From positions 1 through 11,493 of the forward strand of contig CABVAS010000032.1 of the NCBI GenBank assembly GCA_902496375.1: a stretch of DNA of 11,493 nucleotides, written 5' to 3'. Positions 1 to 4,755 of the stretch are shown piece after piece. The translations under genes and the position numbers were made by a program. This DNA is from an uncultured Collinsella sp. GTDB taxonomy: Bacteria > Actinomycetota > Coriobacteriia > Coriobacteriales > Coriobacteriaceae. Below the pieces are notes generated by a model that saw nothing but the letters and a program-made list of their open reading frames with translations, made no database searches and was not told where the DNA came from. Numbering within the stretch: position 1 is the stretch's first letter; each line of letters opens with the position of its first letter.

Positions 1-21
1 GCAACTTAGGAGGGGATGGGG

Positions 22-498
22 TTAGCTGCGGGGGCGGTGGCGGAGCTTGTCGATGGTGGAGTCGGTGCTTCGGCTGCGGGCTTCGGCGGCGCGGTCGCGG
101 ACTTCGGCAGCGGTTTGGCGCTTGCGGCGGTAATCGATCATGCCTTGAATGATGGGCTTGCCAAAGCGCACGACATCATCGTTGTATATGGCGGTTCGGG
201 CTGCGAGGAGGCAGTCGGTAAAGTCCATATGGGTCTTGCCAAAGAGTTTGACGGCAAGGGCGACAACGGTGGGCTCGTCGACCATGACGTCATCGAGCAG
301 CCTTCTCATGGCCGTAGCAATCTCAGCACGGGGAACCTTATAGACGTCGCGCAGCGTGACCACGACGCGCGTGATGATCTCGGGGTAGACACGAGCGGTG
401 CGCGTGGCGATGACCTTGGCGGCGCGCGGTGACAGAACTTCGTCGTCGTCAAGCAGGTAGCGTAGGATGACGGTCTCGTCGATGATGGTGCTACTCAT
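22..498 (-). CDS. PIN-domain protein, probable toxin of a type II toxin-antitoxin pair
   Basis: A 158-residue protein with a VapC-like PIN fold signature. It opens with a strand ending in Asp7 followed by VILRYLLDDD (residues 10-19), the usual first acidic site. A helix-rich middle follows, then DFTDCLLAA (92-100) carrying the later conserved Asp pair. PIN toxins are usually Mg-dependent RNases that cut tRNA, rRNA or mRNA. The start codon (ATG, 496-498) lies inside the end of the antitoxin gene, giving an 8-base overlap and probable translational coupling. Odd points: the position where PIN proteins usually carry the second catalytic acid (a Glu in the L-E-x-x-x-VL helix) appears to be Arg44, and the late Asp in the final strand appears replaced (VVRFGKP, 109-115). 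Residues 123-158 form a highly charged Arg-rich tail beyond the usual PIN length of about 120-140. The fold call is fairly sure; nuclease activity is not. Confidence 0.75.
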   Translation of the reverse strand: MSSTIIDETVILRYLLDDDEVLSPRAAKVIATRTARVYPEIITRVVVTLRDVYKVPRAEIATAMRRLLDDVMVDEPTVVALAVKLFGKTHMDFTDCLLAARTAIYNDDVVRFGKPIIQGMIDYRRKRQTAAEVRDRAAEARSRSTDSTIDKLRHRPRS

Positions 499-814
499 GG
501 ATATCTACTTCCTCGGGACCCAAAATCGAATCGTCGCATTCTGTAGCAAGGTACTCAATCCAGGCATTGCGCTCCTCGGAGCGGCGATTGGGGTCCCCAT
601 ATGCTTTGAGCGATCCATAGGCGGCGGTGCCGTCCTTTGAGCGCACGGCGACCGGCTGAAAGGGGAGCTTGCGCATCAAAATGCTTTGCGCGACAAATAG
701 ACGGACAGCCTCGGCGAGCGATGTACCCATGGCGTCGTAGAGACGCTCGGCATGCTGCTTGTCTTCCTCGCGAATGCGCACCTGCAGGATGGCTCTTTTT
801 TGAGTCGATGACAT
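491..814 (-). CDS. RelB/DinJ-family antitoxin
   Basis: A 107-residue protein whose N-terminal half looks like a ribbon-helix-helix DNA-binding domain of the RelB/DinJ family: strand LQVRIREEDK (10-19), helix AERLYDAMG (22-30), then TSLAEAVRLFVAQSI (31-45). The C-terminal half has a GSLKAYGDP...EERNAWIEYLA pattern (68-90), resembling the toxin-binding segment of RelB-like antitoxins that pair with PIN toxins. It is expected to bind and silence the downstream PIN protein and to repress its own promoter. A GTG at 815-817 directly precedes the ATG at 812-814. The ATG is preferred because GGAGG then lies about 6 bases upstream, while it is only about 3 bases from the GTG. The gene is transcribed away from the hydrogenlyase operon and shares its control region. 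Confidence 0.82.
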   Translation of the reverse strand: MSSTQKRAILQVRIREEDKQHAERLYDAMGTSLAEAVRLFVAQSILMRKLPFQPVAVRSKDGTAAYGSLKAYGDPNRRSEERNAWIEYLATECDDSILGPEEVDIHE

Positions 815-826
815 CACTGGCCTCCC

Positions 827-928
827 TTAATGAGCGTGCAATATGAATGGTCAAATACAACATTGGCTAATAATAGCCAATCATATAACCACTGCTTTAT
901 TGCACTCAAGTTAATGAGCGCGAAATAT
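827..928. repeat. Direct repeat pair TTAATGAGCG...AATAT
   Basis: Positions 827-844 and 911-928 share 15 of 18 bases: TTAATGAGCG is identical, three bases differ (TGC against CGA), then AATAT is identical. The copies are 84 bases apart. The first lies just upstream of the antitoxin ribosome site, so it would fall in that gene's 5' untranslated or promoter region. A weaker third relative (GGGCGTGAAATCT) is at 958-970. Possible binding sites for the antitoxin or another regulator; function is inferred only from position. Confidence 0.5.
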
Positions 929-1062
929 ATATCAAACGTATTACATCCTTTATAAACGGGCGTGAAATCTCCCTTGGATGTACGCATGTAATACACTCAC
1001 CTTTATAGCTTCTAGAGAATAATTCCAACCTGCCAAAACCCCTGCAATACACCCGTATTGCA
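837..1062. promoter_or_regulatory. Cluster of six TGYAATA half-sites
   Basis: The heptamer TGCAATA or TGTAATA occurs on either strand at 837-844 (+), 897-904 (-), 938-945 (-), 987-994 (+), 1043-1050 (+) and 1055-1062 (-). The last two form the close inverted repeat at 1040-1065; the first two converge with 52 bases between them and the middle two diverge with 41 between. By simple counting at equal base frequencies, well under one copy is expected in a stretch of this size. This looks like an array of binding sites for a dimeric regulator acting on the FHL promoter, the toxin-antitoxin promoter or both. The regulator is unknown. Confidence 0.55.
862..881. promoter_or_regulatory. Palindrome with 8-bp arms, candidate operator
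   Basis: A perfect inverted repeat: ATTGGCTA (862-869), spacer ATAA, TAGCCAAT (874-881). It lies about 50 bases upstream of the antitoxin start on the - strand. Toxin-antitoxin operators bound by ribbon-helix-helix proteins are often short palindromes overlapping their own promoter. Its - strand arm (TTGGCT) could also serve as a poor -35 with TATTTG 17 bases further on. An autoregulatory operator for the toxin-antitoxin genes is the likeliest reading. Confidence 0.5.
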
Positions 1063-1065
1063 GGG
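1040..1065. promoter_or_regulatory. Perfect 11-bp inverted repeat, candidate operator
   Basis: CCCTGCAATAC (1040-1050), spacer ACCC, GTATTGCAGGG (1055-1065), with no mismatch in the arms. It lies about 180 bases before the first FHL start codon and just upstream of the -10-like sequences at 1097-1115, a plausible place for an activator or repressor. It contains two TGCAATA half-sites face to face. A terminator is less likely: there is no T-run after it on the + strand and only GTTTTGG on the - strand, with no gene reading into it. Confidence 0.55.
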
Positions 1066-1116
1066 CCTATGCTCAAGTTTGCCACCTGCAACTGCGTATA
1101 TTTAACCTGTATATCG

Positions 1117-1238
1117 TTGGAGGAACTCTATCGAAGCGCCTGTTTCGCCGCATGCGCTCGATACGCCGATGCCGGACCACGGGCGGTTCGGGGCAACGTC
1201 GACAGGGTCTCTCCGACAAGGGATTCAGGAGGGAGTGA
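1117..1238 (+). promoter_or_regulatory. Structured 5' leader before the HydN-like gene
   Basis: A GC-rich stretch following the AT-rich promoter region. A hairpin can form from TATCG (1129-1133) plus AGCGC (1135-1139) with GCGCT (1154-1158) plus CGATA (1159-1163): ten pairs with one bulged A (1134) and a 14-base loop. A strong ribosome-site-like TTGGAGGA (1117-1124) precedes it but no start codon follows at a useful distance, so it may instead pair elsewhere in the leader, for example with pyrimidine-rich TCTCTCC at 1208-1214. The real AGGAGG of the gene is at 1228-1233. It could be a cis-regulatory RNA; a molybdenum-cofactor type is worth testing given the downstream enzyme, but I cannot match it to a known family by eye. 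Confidence 0.35.
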
Positions 1239-1243
1239 ACAAC

Positions 1244-1762
1244 ATGGGCAATAAACGAGTCGTAGCCGATTCCTCACGCTGCATTGGGTGCCAAACCTGT
1301 ATGGCGGCGTGCATCGAGGCGCACGACATCCCCGGCAACATCGCCGCGCCGCGCCTGCGCGTGACGCGTACGTACGAGATCTCCGCACCGGTGGCGTGCC
1401 ATCACTGCGAGGATGCCCCGTGCGCCAAGGCCTGCCCCACGGGCGCCTTGTTCTTTGATCCAAAGAACCATCGCATCGGTGTTAACGAGGACAACTGCAT
1501 CGGCTGCAAGAGCTGCGTCATGGCATGCCCCTTTGGCGCCGTGAGTGTGGCGACCACGCAGGTCCCCGTCTTGATGGGTGACGTGCGCGTGGGTTCGCAG
1601 ACTAAGAGCTTCGTGCTCAAGTGCGACCTGTGCGTGGACCGTCCCGGCGGCCCGGCGTGCGCTGAGGCGTGCCCGACCAAGGGCCTCACCCTGGTGGACG
1701 AGGAGCGTCTGGCAGAACTGACTGCCGAGCGTGCCCGCGCCACCATCGAAAACGAGGCGTAA
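1244..1762 (+). CDS. hydN: HydN/HycB-like ferredoxin, four [4Fe-4S] clusters
   Basis: A 172-residue electron-transfer protein with 16 cysteines in four cluster motifs: Cys13/16/19/23, Cys52/55/60/64, Cys85/88/91/95 and Cys127/130/139/143. Length and the C-terminal helix (AELTAERARAT, 157-167) resemble E. coli HydN more than HycB or HyfA, which have a longer insert before the last motif. HydN-type proteins pass electrons from formate dehydrogenase H, or help its maturation; the exact role is not settled. The gene sits 74 bases upstream of fdhF, supporting a partnership. The ATG at 1244 was chosen because AGGAGG lies about 11 bases upstream and the protein then begins MGNKRVVADSSRCIGC as in the family. 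A longer in-frame start at 1169 would add 25 residues not typical of the family. There is no signal peptide, so it is cytoplasmic. HycB or another ferredoxin-like subunit name is possible. Confidence 0.85.
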   Translation: MGNKRVVADSSRCIGCQTCMAACIEAHDIPGNIAAPRLRVTRTYEISAPVACHHCEDAPCAKACPTGALFFDPKNHRIGVNEDNCIGCKSCVMACPFGAVSVATTQVPVLMGDVRVGSQTKSFVLKCDLCVDRPGGPACAEACPTKGLTLVDEERLAELTAERARATIENEA

Positions 1763-1797
1763 GCGTCGGGCGACAGGCCCAATGATTGTCAAATAAG

Positions 1798-1813
1798 TAC
1801 CGAGTAATCGGTA
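1798..1813 (+). promoter_or_regulatory. Hairpin with GUAA tetraloop before fdhF
   Basis: TACCGA (1798-1803), loop GTAA, TCGGTA (1808-1813): a perfect 6-bp stem capped by a GNRA-class tetraloop in the transcript. It ends about 13 bases before the GGAGG ribosome site of fdhF, in the 74-base gap after the HydN-like gene. There is no T-run, so not a terminator. It could protect or process the mRNA, or as DNA act as a small operator. Confidence 0.4.
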
Positions 1814-1836
1814 GCAGAGAAAGGAAGGAGGGTGTC

Positions 1837-4059
1837 ATGGAGAAGCATAAAGTGATCTGCCCGTATTGCGGCGCCGGTTGCCAGTTTAACCTCTTGGTCC
1901 AAAACGGCCAGGTCGTGGGTACCGAACCGCTCAACGGCATCACCAACCAGAGCGAGCTGTGCCTTAAGGGCATGAGCGGCTACGACTTCATCAACGACAC
2001 CAAGATCTTGACTCCTCGCGTACTGCACCCGATGATCCGCCGCACCAAGGGCGCGGATCTTGAGCGCGTAAGCTGGGACGAGGCACTGGATTTCACCGCA
2101 TCTAAGATGCAGGCCATAATTGACGAATATGGTCCTAACGCTGTCATGACCACCGGCTCCTCGCGAGGCGGCGGCAATGAGGCGAATTACGTCATGCAGA
2201 AGTTTACGCGTGCGTGCATCGGCACCCACAGCGTGGACAACTGCGCCCGTACTTGACACGGCCCTACTGTCCTCGGTCTGATGGACACGGTTGGTTCAGG
2301 TTGCATGTCATGCTCCATCCCCGGTATGGAGGATGCGGGCTGCATTTTCCTCTTCGGCTATAACCCTGCCGATTCGCACCCCATCGTCGCAAGGCGTATC
2401 GTGCGAGCCAAAGAAAAGGGTTGCAAGATCATCGTCGCCGATCCGCGCCATATCGAAACCGCGCGTATCGCCGATCTCTACCTTCCGATCAAGAACGGTT
2501 GCAACGTCGCGTTCCTCAACGCCTTTGCCAACTGCTTGGTCAACGATGGCCTCTACGACAAGGAATTCGTCGCCGAGCATACGAACGGCTTTGACGAGTG
2601 GTGGGAGACCATCAAGAACTACACTCCCGAATCCGTACAGGACATCACGGGTGTCGAGCCCGCGTTGATCCACCAAGCTGCCGAGATGTACGCCACGGCG
2701 AAGCCCTCTGCCATCATTGGCTGGGGCATGGGCGTATGCCAGCAGAAGCAGAACCTGAAGACGGTGCACACCATCGCCTCCATCGCCTGCGTTGCCGGCC
2801 AGATCGGCAAACCCAATTCCGGCCTCGCGCCCGTGCGTGGTCAGAACAACGTCCAGGGCTCCTGCGATATGGGCATGCTGCCTAACCTGTACCCTGGCTA
2901 CCAGAAAGTCACCGACCCCGCCGTGCGCGCCAAGTTTGCAAAGGCTTGGGGCGTGCCCGAGGAAAAGCTCCCGCTCGAGGAGGGCTACAAGCTCACCGAC
3001 CTGGGCCACCTGGTCGACGAGGGCAAGGTGCACTGCTTCTACAACTACGGCGAGGACCCGGTGCAGACCGAGCCCGATTCGGCCGGTATGCGCAAGACGC
3101 TCTCCGAGCTGGATCTGTTCATTTGCCAGGACATCTTTATGACGCAGACGACCATGCTCGCCGACGTCATCCTGCCCGCTACCTCTTGGGGCGAGCACGA
3201 GGGTGTCTTTACCGCATCCGACCGTAGCTTCCAGCACTTTGACGCGGCTGTTCCGCCCAAGGGCGAGTGCCGCCACGACTGGGAGATCTTCGCGGACCTG
3301 TCCACGCGCATGGGCTACCCCATGCACTACGACAACACCGAGCAGATCTGGAACGAGTGCATTAGCCTGTGCCCCAACTTTGTGGGCGCAACCTACGAGA
3401 AGATGGCTCCCGAGGGCGGTTACGCTCAGTGGCCCGTCAAGAGCACCGATGTGAACGACCACGGTACGCCCGACATGTTCGCTGGTGGCAAGTTCACCAC
3501 CAAGGACGGCCGCGCCAACCTGATGGCGCACGACTGGGAGGCGCCCTCCGAGCTTCCCGACGATGAGTACCCGCTCATTCTGTGCACCGTCCGCGAGGTC
3601 GGTCACTACAGCTGCCGCTCGATGACCGGCAACTGCAAGACGCTGGCGCTGCTCGCCGACGAGCCCGGCTTTGTCCGCATGAATCCCGCGGACGCCCAGG
3701 CGCGCGGCATCAAGAACGGCGACATCGTCTCGATTCATAGCCGCCGCGGCCAGGTATACAGCCGCGCCGACGTGAGCGACCGTATCAACAAGGGCACGGT
3801 CTACATGACCTACCAGTGGTGGATCGGCAAGTGCAACGAGCTGACCATGCACAAGGTCGACCCGGTCTCGCATACGCCCGAGGACAAGTTCTCCGCCTGC
3901 CAGGTCGACGCTATCGCCGACCAGGTCTGGGCCGAGGGCGAGGTCGAGCGTCAGTACACCGAGCTCAAGCAGGCTCTGGTCGACGCCGCCGCTCCCCAGG
4001 ACGTTGAGCCCGGCGCCGCCAAGTTCGACGACGAGACGCACGTGAACCAAATCGTGTAG
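1837..4059 (+). CDS. fdhF: Formate dehydrogenase H, selenocysteine-containing catalytic subunit (UGA read at codon 140)
   Basis: A 740-residue molybdopterin (bis-MGD) enzyme that oxidises formate to CO2 and feeds electrons to the hydrogenase. The frame contains one TGA (2254-2256) at codon 140, exactly where E. coli FdhF has selenocysteine, followed by His141 and GPTVLGL. Cys8/11/15/42 bind the [4Fe-4S] cluster and Lys44 is the usual electron relay residue. PVRGQNN at 332-338 supplies Arg334, matching the E. coli active-site Arg333 with a one-residue shift. The match to E. coli FdhF continues through VREVGHYSCRSMTGN and MTYQWWIG near the C-terminus, so this is the FHL-type enzyme rather than a respiratory FdnG type; there is no Tat signal. 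The ATG at 1837 has GGAGG about 6 bases upstream and gives the standard N-terminus; an upstream TTG at 1786 was rejected. About 20 acidic, poorly conserved residues extend beyond the E. coli C-terminus. Standard gene callers would split or truncate this gene at the TGA. Confidence 0.97.
2254..2287 (+). promoter_or_regulatory. Selenocysteine UGA and bacterial SECIS hairpin
   Basis: The UGA at 2254-2256 is followed by a hairpin with stem UGUCC (2268-2272) and GGACA (2283-2287) around an apical loop carrying GGUCU (2275-2279), with a U before it available as the bulged base. The GGUCU starts 18 bases after the UGA, the same spacing as in E. coli fdhF as I recall that sequence. In bacteria this element sits inside the coding region and recruits SelB with Sec-tRNA. 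It implies that selA, selB, selC and selD exist elsewhere in this genome. Confidence 0.9.
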
Positions 4060-4080
4060 TCCCGTTCTCGTTGGCTTTTT

Positions 4081-4115
4081 GGGCCGGGCGTCCCGTACGT
4101 TCGGGGGTCCGGCCC
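4081..4115 (+). terminator. Intercistronic hairpin between fdhF and hyfA, possible partial terminator or processing site
   Basis: GGGCCGG (4081-4087) pairs perfectly with CCGGCCC (4109-4115), and inside it CCCG (4092-4095) pairs with CGGG (4102-4105). The 3' side is followed by GTTATTTTG, a weak T-rich tail, then the hyfA ribosome site. It sits in the only sizeable gap (78 bases) between fdhF and the membrane subunits. A leaky terminator or a 3'-end stabiliser would make more HydN/FdhF than Hyf subunits; this role is inferred. Confidence 0.5.
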
Positions 4116-4137
4116 GTTATTTTGAAAGGAAGTGGGG

Positions 4138-4755
4138 ATGAACCGCTTCATCGACATCAACCCGGAGAGGTGCATCGGCTGCGGAACATGCCAGTCCGCC
4201 TGTGCCGACGCCCACCGGATGCAGGGTCTTCAGGATACGCCGCGCCTGGCGCTCGTGAAGACCGGCGGTATTTCGGCCGCCCTTGCCTGCCACCATTGCG
4301 AGGGTGCCCCCTGCGCCGAGGTTTGCCCGGTGAATGCCATCGAGCACGATGGCGATCGCATCCACGTCAAGGAGCAGGAGTGCATCGGGTGCAGGCTGTG
4401 CGCCATCGCGTGCCCCTTCGGAGCCATCCATCCCGATGGCACGTCTATCGCCGGTGTCGCAGGCATGTGCGATCCGACGCCTTCGTATCCTAAGTCCCTG
4501 AGCAGCCTTCTTACGTGGGCTCCCGGCCAGTACACCTGCGCTGTCAAGTGCGATCTGTGCGCCTTCGATCCGGACGGCCCGCATTGTGTGGCGGCGTGCC
4601 CCACCAAGGCGCTGACCGTCATGGGCGGCGCGGTCGATCGCGAGCTCGACGAGGCCAAGCGCCTGCGCTCGATCGAAAACGGTCCGGTCGTCGACGTTAC
4701 CGCTGTGGCCCAGGGCCTGTCCGAGAAAGCAGAAGGGAGCGTAAACAATGGATAG
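4138..4755 (+). CDS. hyfA: Hydrogenase-4 component A, four-cluster ferredoxin subunit
   Basis: A 205-residue iron-sulfur protein that carries electrons from the formate dehydrogenase side to the hydrogenase small subunit. It has four cluster motifs: Cys12/15/18/22, Cys51/54/59/63, Cys82/85/88/92 and Cys138/141/150/154. The long insert between the third and fourth motifs (about 100-135, ending LLTWAPGQ) is the pattern of HyfA and HycB and separates it from the HydN-like gene upstream. The N-terminus MNRFIDINPERCIGCGTC matches the family. The ATG at 4138 follows GAAAGGA with 7 bases spacing; the in-frame GTG at 4132 is less likely because it overlaps that spacing and adds two residues outside the family start. 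The last 8 bases overlap hyfB, suggesting coupled translation. HycB is the alternative name; the hyfB-F genes downstream favour HyfA. Confidence 0.92.
   Translation: MNRFIDINPERCIGCGTCQSACADAHRMQGLQDTPRLALVKTGGISAALACHHCEGAPCAEVCPVNAIEHDGDRIHVKEQECIGCRLCAIACPFGAIHPDGTSIAGVAGMCDPTPSYPKSLSSLLTWAPGQYTCAVKCDLCAFDPDGPHCVAACPTKALTVMGGAVDRELDEAKRLRSIENGPVVDVTAVAQGLSEKAEGSVNNG

Larger units (their letters stand above)
815..1243. other. AT-rich divergent intergenic region between toxin-antitoxin and FHL operons
   Basis: About 430 bases with no supported protein gene. The part from roughly 830 to 1115 is much richer in A and T than the flanking genes. It holds a palindrome at 862-881, an 11-bp-arm inverted repeat at 1040-1065, a direct repeat at 827-844 and 911-928, and six TGYAATA half-sites. 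The part from about 1117 to 1243 returns to high GC and looks like the 5' leader of the first FHL gene. Candidate -10-like hexamers exist on the + strand (TATATT at 1097-1102, TATATC at 1110-1115), but neither has a good -35 at the usual spacing. I saw no convincing -24/-12 sigma-54 site, unlike the E. coli FHL promoters. Confidence 0.7.

Noticed and set aside
16..432. 138-codon + strand frame with AGGAGG just before its ATG
   Set aside because: It lies opposite the PIN gene, has low-complexity Gly/Ala content and the purine run is too close to the ATG. The - strand PIN and antitoxin pair explains the region better.
938..994. Large hairpin from GTATTACATCC (938-948) with GGATGT (976-981) or TGTAATAC (987-994) as an RNA structure
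   Set aside because: The two pairings compete and the loops are long; they are better described as separate half-sites, so no RNA feature was called.
814..1091. Short - strand open frames of about 60 codons in the intergenic region
   Set aside because: No ribosome sites, no recognisable sequence patterns and they run across the repeats and palindromes; AT-rich regulatory DNA is the simpler reading.
1152..1238. Possible 28-residue basic leader peptide ending at the HydN ribosome site
   Set aside because: No ribosome site in front of its ATG and part of it lies in a predicted stem; nothing besides an open frame supports it.
1169..1243. Earlier in-frame start for the HydN-like gene
   Set aside because: It adds 25 residues unlike the family N-terminus and has no ribosome site, while ATG at 1244 has AGGAGG and gives the expected start.
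1786..1836. TTG start that would lengthen FdhF by 17 residues
   Set aside because: The ATG at 1837 has GGAGG at good spacing and matches the family start and the Cys8/11/15/42 and Sec140 numbering.
2254..2256. TGA as a nonsense mutation making fdhF a pseudogene
   Set aside because: It is at the known selenocysteine position, followed by the conserved HGP sequence and a SECIS-like hairpin, and both sides are fully conserved.
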